Below, piece after piece: positions 17,184-26,899 of a stretch of 64,000 bases of DNA. The DNA lies in NCBI RefSeq assembly GCF_004136315.1, contig NZ_CP029562.1, positions 1,178,001 through 1,242,000 of the forward strand, read 5' to 3'. Within the stretch, counting starts at the first letter, position 1, and each line of letters opens with the position of its first letter. The DNA is from Mesorhizobium sp. Pch-S. Lineage in GTDB: Bacteria; Pseudomonadota; Alphaproteobacteria; Rhizobiales; Rhizobiaceae. The notes under the pieces were generated by a model that saw only the letters and a program-made list of their open reading frames with translations, was not told the origin of the DNA and ran no database searches. A program made the translations under genes and the position numbers.

Positions 17184-18055
17184 TGGTTGAAACCACGAAA
17201 CTGCAGTCCAAGGACCGCACCATTTTCTTCCCGCGCGGCGATGTCGGCGTGCTGCTCCTGCACGGGCTCGGCGGCACGCCGATCGAGATGAACAACGTCG
17301 CGCGCAATTTCGCCGAGCGTGGCCACACTGTGCTGTGCCCGACGCTGGCCGGGCATTGCGGCACCGAGGCCGACCTCGTCGCCACCAACTGGAAAGACTG
17401 GTACGCCAGCGCCGAAGACGCGCTGACCACGCTGGAGCAGCGTTGCCGCGTCGTGCTGGTCGGCGGCCTTTCGATGGGCGCGGTGCTGGCAGCCATGCTG
17501 GCGGCGCGCCAGCCGCAGCGAGTGCACGGCCTCATCATGTTCGCGCCGACGCTCTGGTATGACGGCTGGTCGATCCCCTGGTACCGCTTCCTGCTCAAGC
17601 TGTTCATCAACACGCCGAGCGGCCGCAAGTACCGCTTCGTCGAACAGGAGCCATACGGGCTGAAGGACGAGCGCCTGCGCATGGTGCTGGCGCAGTCGAT
17701 GTTCTCCGGCGACTCCACCGCCGCCGGCCTCGAAGCGACGCCGGCGCTCGCGCTGCGCGAGCTGTGGCGGCTGGTCGATGCGCTGAAGCCGGAACTGCCG
17801 GAGCTGCGCCAGCCGACGATGGTGGTGCATGCGCGCGAGGACGACATCGCCAGCCTGAGCAACCTCGAATATCTGCAGCGCAACCTCGGCGGCATGGTCG
17901 AGTCGCTGGTTCTGGATGACAGCTACCACCTCGTCACGCTCGACCGGCAAAGGCGGCTTGTCATCGCCAGAGCCGCCGCCTTCGTCGAGAGCGTCGCCCG
18001 ATCCTACGAACGCGCAGGGGCGCATGAGCATGAGCGGCTTCAGGTTGTCGCCTGA
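17183..18055 (+). CDS. Alpha/beta hydrolase, Est30-like carboxylesterase
   Basis: 290 residues. The oxyanion motif LLLHGLGGTP is near 24-33, the nucleophile S97 is in GGLSMGA, the acid is D220 or D221 in HAREDD, and the His is H249 in DDSYHLVTLD. This last motif is typical of the Geobacillus Est30 carboxylesterase family, which cleaves short acyl esters. There is no signal peptide, so it is cytoplasmic. Within the operon it could remove or transfer an acyl group. Its start overlaps the SMR stop (TGATG), and its 3' end overlaps the longest reading of the acyltransferase by 32 bp. Confidence 0.82.
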   Translation: MVETTKLQSKDRTIFFPRGDVGVLLLHGLGGTPIEMNNVARNFAERGHTVLCPTLAGHCGTEADLVATNWKDWYASAEDALTTLEQRCRVVLVGGLSMGAVLAAMLAARQPQRVHGLIMFAPTLWYDGWSIPWYRFLLKLFINTPSGRKYRFVEQEPYGLKDERLRMVLAQSMFSGDSTAAGLEATPALALRELWRLVDALKPELPELRQPTMVVHAREDDIASLSNLEYLQRNLGGMVESLVLDDSYHLVTLDRQRRLVIARAAAFVESVARSYERAGAHEHERLQVVA

Positions 18056-19280
18056 CGCGTTGCCAATCCAGGGCGGCGACATCGTCGACGGGCGGATCCA
18101 GCAGGGCGACATCGTCGCCGGACGGGCAATGCATGGCGACATCGTTGCAGGTCTGTCCGCGCTCGATGCAGCCTCATGGCCGGCGACGAGCTGCAGCAAC
18201 GCCGAAGGCATCCACTATCACGCTGCCTGCGAGGTTTCGGCTGCGGCAGACGGCACGGCACCGCTCGCCGCCGCCGTGACCGACAGCCGTGGCCTGGCGA
18301 TGGCGGCGTCGCTGTTTTCGTTGACCTATCGGCTCGACACCCCGTTCCAGGGTTCGCTCGGCGCCTGGACCAGCCGGCTGGTCGACCGGTTCCCGGGATT
18401 GCTGGCGCTCGGCCTGCTCGGCGTCGGTTCGCCGATGGCCGACCATTGCCATTTCGTGCGCCGCGACTGGCTGTCGGCCAGCGAAGGCACCACCGCGCAC
18501 GCCCTGCTGATCGATGCCGTGGAGCGCGAGGCACGCCGGCGCAGGGCCGCCGTCATCGTGTTCAAGGACGTCGCGCCCGAAGACGAGATGCTGGTCGGCA
18601 ACCTGCTCGCCGCCAAAGGTTTCACGCGGCTGGCCAGCCTGCCGGTGGCGGTGGCCGATGTCGGCGACACTGAAGACGCCTATCTGGCGCGGCTGTCCAA
18701 TGCGACGCGCAAGGACATAAGGCGCAAGCTGAAAAGCCGCGACGGCATCCGCATCGAAAGGCGCAACGACATCGCCGGGCTGGAGGACCAGATCGCCGCG
18801 CTCTACCGCTCGACGCAGGAGAACAGCAAGCTGCGCTACGGCGACTTCGAGGAATTGCCGCGCGGCTATTTCACGGAGGTGGCGCGGCGGCTCGGCAAGG
18901 ATGCGGTGTTCCAGCTCTATTGGGTCGGCGATCGTCTCGCCGCCTTCAACCTGCTTCTGGTGGGGGCGGACCGGGTGATCGACAAGTTTCTCGGCATGGC
19001 CTATCCGCTGGCGCGCGAGCACAATCTCTATGTGGTGAGCTGGATGGAGAATGTGCGGTTCTGCAGGGAGATCGGAAAGCCGCTGCTGCAGACCGGCCAG
19101 ACCGCCTATGCTTCCAAGCTGCGCATGGGCAGCCGACTGGTGCCTTCGGCCATATATGCCAAGCACACCAATGGGCTTCTGAACCGTGGCCTCGCGGCCG
19201 TCGCCCCCTGGCTGGCGCTCGACCGCTGGGATCCGGACCTGCGCGAGGCCCGTGCCGGTAGCAAGGCAGGTGGACAATGA
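18024..19280 (+). CDS. GNAT-fold (FemAB/BioF2-like) acyltransferase
   Basis: Up to 418 residues. Two consecutive GNAT-like halves are suggested: residues ~50-200, and a second half with LSNATRKDIRRKLKSRDGIR, YRSTQENSKLRYGDFEELPR and GDRLAAFNLLLVGADRVIDK. The arrangement resembles the Acetyltransf_6/FemAB-like group that transfers acyl or aminoacyl groups. The N-terminus is odd: three 30-bp direct repeats encode GDIVDGR/GDIVAGR/GDIVAGL (about residues 15-44). An internal ATG at 18129 with GGACGGG before it would omit most of them and leave a 73-bp gap after the esterase, so the true start is uncertain. The 3' end overlaps the second SMR gene by 4 bp. Confidence 0.7.
   Translation: MSMSGFRLSPDALPIQGGDIVDGRIQQGDIVAGRAMHGDIVAGLSALDAASWPATSCSNAEGIHYHAACEVSAAADGTAPLAAAVTDSRGLAMAASLFSLTYRLDTPFQGSLGAWTSRLVDRFPGLLALGLLGVGSPMADHCHFVRRDWLSASEGTTAHALLIDAVEREARRRRAAVIVFKDVAPEDEMLVGNLLAAKGFTRLASLPVAVADVGDTEDAYLARLSNATRKDIRRKLKSRDGIRIERRNDIAGLEDQIAALYRSTQENSKLRYGDFEELPRGYFTEVARRLGKDAVFQLYWVGDRLAAFNLLLVGADRVIDKFLGMAYPLAREHNLYVVSWMENVRFCREIGKPLLQTGQTAYASKLRMGSRLVPSAIYAKHTNGLLNRGLAAVAPWLALDRWDPDLREARAGSKAGGQ
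18066..18155 (+). repeat. Three 30-bp direct tandem repeats at the 5' end of the acyltransferase
   Basis: Units at 18066-18095, 18096-18125 and 18126-18155 share GGCGACATCGT and read x3-GDIV-x-G-R/L in frame. The first two differ at few positions; the third has diverged more. They may extend the protein or lie in its untranslated leader. Confidence 0.75.
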
Positions 19281-19663
19281 CCATGTCGGCCACAGGCACC
19301 TCCGGCCTGCGCGGCATCATCGCCGGCTTCGTCGTCGTCGACACGGCAACGCAGATCGCCTTCAAATGGGCGAGCGAGCGCATCGGCGCCGGCTCGCTCG
19401 ACATGGCCTGGGTGCTGGCGGCGCTGACGACGCCGGCACTGTGGCTCGCCGTGTTCTTCTATGCCCTTACTTTCGTGCTGTGGATGCTGATACTGGCGCG
19501 CATGGACCTTGGCCGCGCCTTTCCGCTTTCCGCGCTCACCTACGTCACCGTGCCGGCGGCGGGCATGCTTCTGTTCGGCGAACATCTCTCCTGGCCGCAG
19601 ACGGCGGGCATCGCGCTCATCATCTCCGGCGTCCTGCTGATTGGTCGAGGAAAACCGGAATGA
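19277..19663 (+). CDS. SMR/EamA-type half transporter (four membrane helices), second copy
   Basis: 128 residues with four hydrophobic helices: GIIAGFVVVDTATQIAF, PALWLAVFFYALTFVLWMLI, FPLSALTYVTVPAAGMLLFG and TAGIALIISGVLLIG. It resembles the first half transporter (16815) in order and in the D/E-L-G-x-AFPLS/A segment but is clearly divergent, as expected for the two halves of a heterodimer such as ArnE/ArnF or paired SMR proteins. It starts inside the acyltransferase stop (ATGA) and its stop overlaps the next start (ATGA). Confidence 0.75.
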   Translation: MTMSATGTSGLRGIIAGFVVVDTATQIAFKWASERIGAGSLDMAWVLAALTTPALWLAVFFYALTFVLWMLILARMDLGRAFPLSALTYVTVPAAGMLLFGEHLSWPQTAGIALIISGVLLIGRGKPE

Positions 19664-20169
19664 CGCCCTTCCATCGCAGCATGCAAAAGACCATCGCGCA
19701 ATGTCTGGCCGCCGCCGCGACCAGCCTCGTGCTTGTCGCCAGCGCCGGTGCTGCACCGGCCGAAGACGTCGCGACCACCTGGCTGACCCATGACGGCCAG
19801 GGCGTCGTCGAGATCGCCCCTTGCGGGGGCAAGCTATGCGGACGCATCGTCTGGCTGAAGACACCGACAGACGACAAGGGTGCCGCGCTGACCGACCAGA
19901 ACAACCCGAGCCAGAAACTGCGCAGGCGGCCGATCTGCGGTCTTGCCGTGCTGAACGGACTTCAGCCCGACAAATCCGGCGGCTGGGACGGCGGCAAGAT
20001 CTACGATCCGGAGGAAGGCGACACCTACGACGCGGCGCTGAAGCTTGCCGGGCCCGACAGACTGACCGTCACCGGCTATCTCGGTGTCAAGGCACTCGGC
20101 CAGACCTTCACCTGGAAGCGGTACGCCCTGCCGGCCGGCCAGCGCTGTTCCACGGCGGCGCAGCAATGA
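19660..20169 (+). CDS. DUF2147 family secreted protein
   Basis: 169 residues. A signal peptide (CLAAAATSLVLVASAGAAPA) precedes a mature domain with the DUF2147 hallmarks TTWLTHDGQGVVEIAPCGGK, LCGRIVWLK, IYDPEEGDTYDA and VTGYLGVKALGQTFTWKR. Cysteines in APCGGKLCG could pair in the periplasm. The function of the family is unknown; it is found near envelope and stress genes. Its start overlaps the second SMR gene by 4 bp, and the histidine kinase follows after 25 bp. Confidence 0.8.
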   Translation: MTPFHRSMQKTIAQCLAAAATSLVLVASAGAAPAEDVATTWLTHDGQGVVEIAPCGGKLCGRIVWLKTPTDDKGAALTDQNNPSQKLRRRPICGLAVLNGLQPDKSGGWDGGKIYDPEEGDTYDAALKLAGPDRLTVTGYLGVKALGQTFTWKRYALPAGQRCSTAAQQ

Positions 20170-20194
20170 AATCCAGGCGGCAACAGGAGACGTC

Positions 20195-21932
20195 GTGCTC
20201 AACGGACTGACCCTGCGCTGGCGGCTGGTGCTTGCCTTCCTCGCGGTCTCCGTGCCGCCGGTGCTGATCGCGTCCTATGTCGCGGCGGTGCTGATCTCGT
20301 CCAGCTTCAAGCACAATGTCGAACGCTGGCTCGGGCGTGCCGCCGACTTCCTGGTCAGCGAAACGATGAGCAGCGAGGACGAGGCCGACCGCGCCGCCTC
20401 CATCCTCGGCGCCTCGCTGCCAACGCATGGCGGCGCGCTGACGGGAGAGGTCAACGAGAACTCCACTTCGCTGCGTGTCTATTCCGACCTGTTGTCGACC
20501 GTCGGCTACGACCTCGTGCTGATCTACGACGACAAGGGCAACACGCTCTACCGCTTCGGCAACGCCACGCTGGACATGCCGCTGCCGCGCACGTCGACAC
20601 GGTCGGTGTTCACTGTGACCAAGGAGGATCGGCCGGGCCTCGTCGTCGGCGCGGCCCGCATGTTCGAGCGCGACGGGCAGGTGCTGCACGTGCTGGTCGC
20701 CAACCAGATCGACGATTCCTTCTTCGCCGCACCGCGCGCCAAGACGGCGATCATCATCCACGCCTACCGGCTGCAGGGGAACAACATGATCCCGCTGGTG
20801 CGCGAGGGACGCGGCGATCCGCGAACCATATCCGACGACGTGCTGGCCATCCTGAACCGCGGCGACAGCTATACCGTGGTGCCGGATAACGGCAGCGGCG
20901 GACTGGCCACCGGCTATGGCGCGATCCGTGACGATTCCGGCCGCCTGGTCGGCATCGTCACTTTTGGCCTGGCGGCGCGGCGGCCGGTGTTCGAGCAGCT
21001 GATCGACTGGCGGCTGTTCACCATCCTGGCGCTGATCGCCTCCAGCCTGTCCATCACCGTCGGCATCGTGCTGGCCAGCCGGCTGACCGGGCCACTGCAG
21101 AGCCTGAAACGTGGCCTGCGCGAAGTCGCCTCCGGCAACTACCGCCTGCAGCTGCCCGAGCGTGGCGGCCCGGAAATCGCCGAGGTGGCGAGCGGCTTCA
21201 ACATCATGACGCGCCAGCTCGAACGGCTGCGCCAGATGGAAGGCGAGATGCGCCGGCGCGAACAGCTGGCAGCACTCGGCGAGGCCGCCGCCGTCATCGC
21301 GCACGAAATCCGCAACCCGCTCGGCATCATCAAGACGTCGAGCCAGCTGGTGGCGCAGCGCAGCTATCTCGCCCAGCCCGACGAGCGGCTGCTCGGGTTC
21401 ATCCTCGACGAAGTCAACCGCATCGACCGGCTGGTCACCGAGGTGCTCGACTATGTACGGCCGAACCGGCCGACCATGCGGGTGGTCGCCCTGGACGAGA
21501 TCGTCAGCAAGGCGATCGACTTCATGGCACCCGAGCTCGACAAGCGCGGCATCACCCGCGATGTCGCGGTGACGGGCGGCCTGATGGTGGAAGCCGATGC
21601 CGACCAGATCCACCAGGTCGTCATCAACCTGGTGCTCAACGCCATGGAGGCGATGGCCGACGGCGGCAAGCTGACGGTCAAGGCCGAAGCCGACGCAGAG
21701 GCCGCGGAAGCCGTGCTGACCATCGCCGACTGCGGCACCGGCATGGAGCCGGACGTGGTGCACCGTATGTTCGACCCCTTCTTCACCACCAAGACCAAGG
21801 GCACCGGCCTCGGGCTCGCCAAAGTGCTTTCCGTGGTCGAACATCACGGCGGCGCGATCACCTGCACCAGTGCCTTGGAGAGCGGCACCAGCATCGTTAT
21901 ACGTTTGCCGTTGAACCAGAAGAAAGGTCCAA

Positions 21933-21958
<26 letters not shown>
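20195..21958 (+). CDS. Membrane sensor histidine kinase (NtrB/DctB-like)
   Basis: 587 residues from a GTG start, chosen because AGGAGA lies 5 bp before it. TM1 is about 11-33, an extracytoplasmic sensor domain about 34-270, TM2 about 273-296, then HAMP (TGPLQSLKRGLREVASGNYR). The phospho-acceptor H370 is in AHEIRNPLGIIK. ATPase boxes: N (HQVVINLVLNAMEAM), G1 (DCGTGMEPDV), F (FDPFFTTKTKGTGLGLAK). The sensor looks like a Cache-type periplasmic domain, so the signal is probably an external or periplasmic small molecule. It overlaps the response regulator gene by 26 bp and should phosphorylate it. Confidence 0.92.
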
Positions 21959-23305
<1,347 letters not shown>

Positions 23306-23309
<4 letters not shown>

Positions 23310-24121
23310 GGTTGGTTTTGCGTTGGGTTCTGGCTGCTGGCGTTAGCGCGATTTTACTCGGTTCGGCGCAGGCTGCCGACAGCCTCGGCGAAAAGCCGGT
23401 CGCGTCCAACGACCCCTGGATCATCAGCGTCGGCGGCATGATGACGGTGAGCCCGAAATGGGACGGCTCTTCGCGCTACAGCCTCGGCGGCATGCCCTCG
23501 ATCTCGTTCCGCCGCGCTTCCGAGCCGGAGACCTTCTCGGCGCCAGACGACAATTTCGACATCACCTTCTTCACCGGCAAGCGTTTCGCCATCGGTCCCG
23601 TCGCCAGCCTGCGTCCCGGCCGTTCCAGTGAGGGCGGCCGGCTGGAGGGGCTCGACAGCTATCCCTGGACGGTGGAGGCGGGTGTCTTCGCCGAATTCTG
23701 GCCGATCGAGGACCAGTTGCGGCTGCGCGGAGAACTGCGTCACGGCCTGCGCTCCAATGATGGCTTCAGCGCCGACCTGGGGGCGGACTATGTGCAGAAC
23801 TACGGCCAGCTGACGCTGTCGGGCGGCCCGCGCATGGTGCTGGCCGACGATCATGTCATGAACCTCAAATACGGCATCTCGCCGGAGGCAGCACTGCGCA
23901 ACGGCAGCGTCGCCGCGTTCGATCCGAAGGGCGGCATCGTCAGTGTCGGCCTGTCGGCGGCGCAGAGCTATGTGTGGTCGAAGGAGTGGACGACCACGCT
24001 CTACCAGCGCTTCGACTACATGGTCGGCGACGCCGCGAGCAGCCCGATCGTCAAGGATCTCGGCTCCCGCAACCAGTTCACCTTCGGCGTCGGCGCGACC
24101 TATTCGTTCACGGCTGAATAG
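23306..24121 (+). CDS. MipA/OmpV-family outer-membrane protein
   Basis: About 271 residues. A signal peptide (LRWVLAAGVSAILLGSAQAA) precedes the MipA/OmpV pattern: IISVGGMMTVSPKWDGSSRY, SLGGMPSISFRR, GPVASLRPGRSSEGG, WTVEAGVFAEFWPIEDQLRL and a C-terminal aromatic-rich strand (FTFGVGATYSFTAE). It should form an outer-membrane beta-barrel. The GTG at 23306 overlaps the regulator stop (GTGA); a TTG at about 23318 after GAGG is an alternative. Being last in the operon, it could let the signal or product cross the outer membrane (inference). Confidence 0.8.
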
Positions 24122-24131
24122 ACAGATTCTT

Positions 24132-24157
24132 CCCGCCCCGTTTCAGGGCGGGCTTTT
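24132..24157 (+). terminator. Intrinsic terminator ending the sigma-54 operon
   Basis: CCCGCCC (24132-24138), 7-nt loop, GGGCGGG (24146-24152), C, then TTTT. It lies 11 bp after the MipA stop and marks the end of the 13.7-24.1 kb unit. Confidence 0.8.
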
Positions 24158-24191
24158 CACGACAGAAACTGAACCTGGCAAATGATCTGCC

Positions 24192-24830
24192 TTAGATCAG
24201 TGCGCTCGCTTCCTGCTGCGAAACGGTGCGCCCGAGCTTGCCGAATTCGTGCAGGTCGCCACCAACCTCGATGCGGATCGACCGGTCGATCCCGCCGACA
24301 TAAACGGGCACGAACCCGCCGGCCGTGATGAGCCTGGCAACAGTTTCGCCGGCACCCATGTCGTCACTTGCGTAGAACAACACCGCACGCTCGGGCATGC
24401 GATTTGCCGCCGCTTCCAGCGACTGAGCGCCAAGGGTGCCAAACGCCTTGACCAGTTTCGCCCCGGCGGGCAGCAGGCCGGCGATCAGCTGACCGGAAGA
24501 CTGGTCTTGCGGGATGATCTTCCTGAAGCCGCCATTGCCGTCCGGCGCGATCGGGTTCGACGGATCGACGACGACCTTGCCGGTGAACATGGCGCCTTTG
24601 TCGGCGAGCAATGCCTTGATCGCATCGAAATAGATGGCAAGGATCACCACATCCGCCGACTTGATCGCATCGTCGACCTCCATGGCCTCGACATTGCCGC
24701 CGAGCGCGCCGGCAAGCATCTGCGCTTTCTTGAATGTCCTGTCCGCGACGATGATTTTTTCCCCGCCCGTGGCCAGGTTCCTGGCGACGCGGGAACCAAT
24801 GTTGCCGACACCGATGATTGCTGTGGTCAT
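24192..24830 (-). CDS. NAD(P)-binding F420-reductase-like oxidoreductase
   Basis: 212 residues with a Rossmann motif GVGNIG at 7-12 (MTTAIIGVGNIGSRVARNLA) and the F420:NADPH oxidoreductase/6PGDH-like N-terminal fold, including ADVVILAIYFDAIKALL and VVVDPSNPIAPDG. Rhizobia generally lack F420, so the likely role is an NADP-linked reduction of another substrate. The ATG at 24830 has AGGAG 7 bp upstream. It is divergent from the LysR regulator, whose binding site is the inverted repeat between them; repression or activation by that regulator is likely. Confidence 0.78.
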   Translation of the reverse strand: MTTAIIGVGNIGSRVARNLATGGEKIIVADRTFKKAQMLAGALGGNVEAMEVDDAIKSADVVILAIYFDAIKALLADKGAMFTGKVVVDPSNPIAPDGNGGFRKIIPQDQSSGQLIAGLLPAGAKLVKAFGTLGAQSLEAAANRMPERAVLFYASDDMGAGETVARLITAGGFVPVYVGGIDRSIRIEVGGDLHEFGKLGRTVSQQEASALI

Positions 24831-24891
24831 GATCATTCTCCTGTTCTGAACCAATGAAAGAATGATAATGCGCGCCCGATTTTGCTATTAG

Positions 24892-24919
24892 ATGGGAAAG
24901 AAGGGAAACCTTTTCCCAT
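24892..24919. promoter_or_regulatory. Putative LysR-type operator
   Basis: ATGGGAAA (24892-24899) and TTTCCCAT (24912-24919) form a perfect inverted repeat with a 12-bp spacer between the divergent oxidoreductase and LysR genes. It ends 13 bp before the lysR start, a usual place for autoregulation. Confidence 0.55.
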
Positions 24920-24932
24920 AAATGGAAAAATC

Positions 24933-25844
24933 ATGATCGACCTCAACACGCTGCTGATGTTTGCCAAGGTGGTTGAAGCCAACAGCTTCTCAGAAGCGGC
25001 ACGGCGCCTGCGCATGCCGGTTTCGACACTCAGCCGGCGCATCGCCGAAATGGAGGACCAGCTCGGCGTCAGATTGCTGGAACGCTCCACACGCACCTTG
25101 CGCCTGACCGATATCGGTGCCGACGTCTTCGAACAGGCGCGACGCAGCGCCGAGCTGAACGACGCCGTCGAAAGCATCGTTTCCAGCTCCACATCGGAGG
25201 TGACGGGGGCACTGCGCCTGTCATGCCCGCCGAACATGTCCGACACGCTCGTGGTGCCGCTGGTGCAGGCCTTCCAGGCGCAGTTTCCGGCGGTGAAGGT
25301 GCAGATCTTCGTGACGCAGCGAACAGTCGATCATATCGTCGAAGGCATCGACCTGGCGTTCCGTTACGGCCAGTTGAAGGATTCGGCGCTGGTCGGGCGC
25401 AAGATCCTGCGATACCGTCACCAACTGGTGGCAAGTCCCGACTATCTGGCGGGCGCCGGGCTGCCGCAACATCCCAGTGACCTCGCCCGGCATCGGCTGC
25501 TGACATTCTCGTTCGGATCGCTGGAGCGCCGCTGGACCTTTGTCCGGCCGGCAGGCAGCGAGCAGTTTACGCTGTCCTTTTCGCCGCATCTGGCCATGAA
25601 CGACTATGCCGGCCTCGCATCGGCGCTGCTGTCGGCCGGCGGGATCGGCGACCTGCCTCCCATCGTCAGGCCCGAACTGCTTCGGGACGGCCAACTGGTC
25701 GAAGTGATGCCGGAATGGCACCTTCCCTGCCACGACCTGACGCTTGTCTACACCAGCAACCGCAACGCGTCGCATCCGGTGCGGCTGTTCAAGGAGTTTG
25801 TCATCGAGACGACGCCAGGACTGTTCCCGCACCTGCCGGTCTGA
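24933..25844 (+). CDS. LysR-family transcriptional regulator
   Basis: 303 residues. The N-terminal winged HTH is MIDLNTLLMFAKVVEANSFS then EAARRLRMPVSTLSRRIAEM. A periplasmic-binding-like effector domain follows, with SCPPNMSDTLVVPLVQAFQ and DLAFRYGQLKDSALVGRKIL. It belongs to the large CrgA-type/DUF-adjacent LysR group that usually controls a divergent oxidoreductase. The start at 24933 gives the standard LysR beginning. The effector is unknown. Confidence 0.92.
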   Translation: MIDLNTLLMFAKVVEANSFSEAARRLRMPVSTLSRRIAEMEDQLGVRLLERSTRTLRLTDIGADVFEQARRSAELNDAVESIVSSSTSEVTGALRLSCPPNMSDTLVVPLVQAFQAQFPAVKVQIFVTQRTVDHIVEGIDLAFRYGQLKDSALVGRKILRYRHQLVASPDYLAGAGLPQHPSDLARHRLLTFSFGSLERRWTFVRPAGSEQFTLSFSPHLAMNDYAGLASALLSAGGIGDLPPIVRPELLRDGQLVEVMPEWHLPCHDLTLVYTSNRNASHPVRLFKEFVIETTPGLFPHLPV

Positions 25845-25889
25845 CACGGGACAGTCGCCTGTTTCGATACGAGCGTCGCGGTTCGCGGC

Positions 25890-26267
25890 TCAGCCGCTTT
25901 GAGCCAGCCGCGCCAGCTTGCGCGACTTGCAGATGGCACCGTGGTTTTCGTCTGCCCATTGGGTCAAAATCCGCAGCGGGTCGAGGAACGACCGACCGAG
26001 TGATGTCAGTGTATATTCGACGCGCGGCGGCACTTCGGCAAAGATGGTGCGGCTGAGGTAGCCGTCCTCCTCGAGCCGCCGCAGCGTGCGCGCCAGCATC
26101 TGGCGCGAGATGTCGTCGATCTCGCGGCCGAGTTCATTGAAGCGCATGGTCTTGCGACCGAGCGCTTCCAGCACCAGCAAGCTCCATTGATCGCCGATGC
26201 GGTCGAGCACATCGCGGATCGGGCAAGGCTGTTCGAACTCGATTTCCTCGGTCTTCTGCTGATTCAT
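25890..26267 (-). CDS. HxlR-family winged-helix regulator
   Basis: 125 residues with the HxlR/DUF24 pattern: CPIRDVLDRIGDQWSLLVLE, RFNELGREIDDISRQMLART then LRRLEEDGYLSRT, and EYTLTSLGRSFLDPL. Cys15 near the N-terminus is the residue that senses electrophiles or oxidants in several family members. It is divergent from the secreted SnoaL-like gene, with a 23-bp inverted repeat between them that is probably its operator. Confidence 0.9.
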   Translation of the reverse strand: MNQQKTEEIEFEQPCPIRDVLDRIGDQWSLLVLEALGRKTMRFNELGREIDDISRQMLARTLRRLEEDGYLSRTIFAEVPPRVEYTLTSLGRSFLDPLRILTQWADENHGAICKSRKLARLAQSG

Positions 26268-26280
26268 CGCTCTGTTTCCC

Positions 26281-26298
26281 GGTCACTGCGCAGTGACC
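26281..26298. promoter_or_regulatory. 18-bp perfect palindrome upstream of the hxlR-type gene
   Basis: GGTCACTGCGCAGTGACC is a perfect palindrome 13 bp upstream of the hxlR-type start. It differs in sequence from the TTGGTCTA repeat at 26352, so it may be a separate site or the loop-less stem of the leader. Confidence 0.5.
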
Positions 26299-26351
26299 TG
26301 TTCGCTTGAAACTGACTTCTTGCGGGGTCTGTGCGGCTCCTGTAGCGCTCC

Positions 26352-26374
26352 ATTGGTCTACAAGATAGACCAAT
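26352..26374. promoter_or_regulatory. Putative HxlR operator
   Basis: ATTGGTCTA (26352-26360), 5-bp spacer, TAGACCAAT (26366-26374): a perfect 9-bp inverted repeat, ending 16 bp before the start of the secreted SnoaL-like gene and overlapping its probable promoter. The geometry suits a dimeric winged-helix repressor. Confidence 0.6.
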
Positions 26375-26390
26375 CTTAGCAGGAGTTGAT

Positions 26391-26855
26391 ATGACGGCAT
26401 TCCCAAAAATCGCAGCACTTGCCCTGTTGATCGGCACGGCCCTGTCGTCGTCGGCCTTCGCGCAGACGCGCGACCTCGCTGTCGAGGAAGCCAACCGCAA
26501 GCTGGTGGTCGAGTTCTACGACCGCGTCTTCAACAAACATGAGACGGCGGAAGCCGCCGAAGTCGTCGCGGATTCCTACATCCAGCACAATCCGAACGTG
26601 CCGGACGGCAAGGAGCCGTTCGTCTCCTTCTTCACCGGCTATTTCAAGACCAATCCGGAATCGCGGGCGAAGATCGTGCGCAGCGCCACCGATGGCGACC
26701 TCGTCTACCTGCACGTCCATTCGACCGAAAGCCCGAAGGATCGTGGCGTGGCCGTCGTCGACATCTTCCGCGTGAAGGACGGCAAGATCGTCGAGCACTG
26801 GGATGTCATCCAGCCCGTCCCTGAAAAGGCGGCCAACCAGAACACGATGTTCTAA
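26391..26855 (+). CDS. Secreted SnoaL-like (NTF2-fold) protein
   Basis: 154 residues. A signal peptide (LALLIGTALSSSAFAQT) precedes an NTF2-like fold of the SnoaL polyketide-cyclase type: NRKLVVEFYDRVFNKHE, DSYIQHNPNVPDGKEPFVSF, VHSTESPKDRGVAVVDIFR and KIVEHWDVIQPVPEKA. The HNPNVPDG and EHWDVIQ motifs are typical of this group, whose substrates are usually unknown. AGGAG lies before the ATG. Control by the divergent HxlR-type regulator is likely. Confidence 0.82.
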   Translation: MTAFPKIAALALLIGTALSSSAFAQTRDLAVEEANRKLVVEFYDRVFNKHETAEAAEVVADSYIQHNPNVPDGKEPFVSFFTGYFKTNPESRAKIVRSATDGDLVYLHVHSTESPKDRGVAVVDIFRVKDGKIVEHWDVIQPVPEKAANQNTMF

Positions 26856-26899
26856 AGCAAAGTGCCGCGGGCCGCTGTCGCATACCTGGCCGGTCTCGG

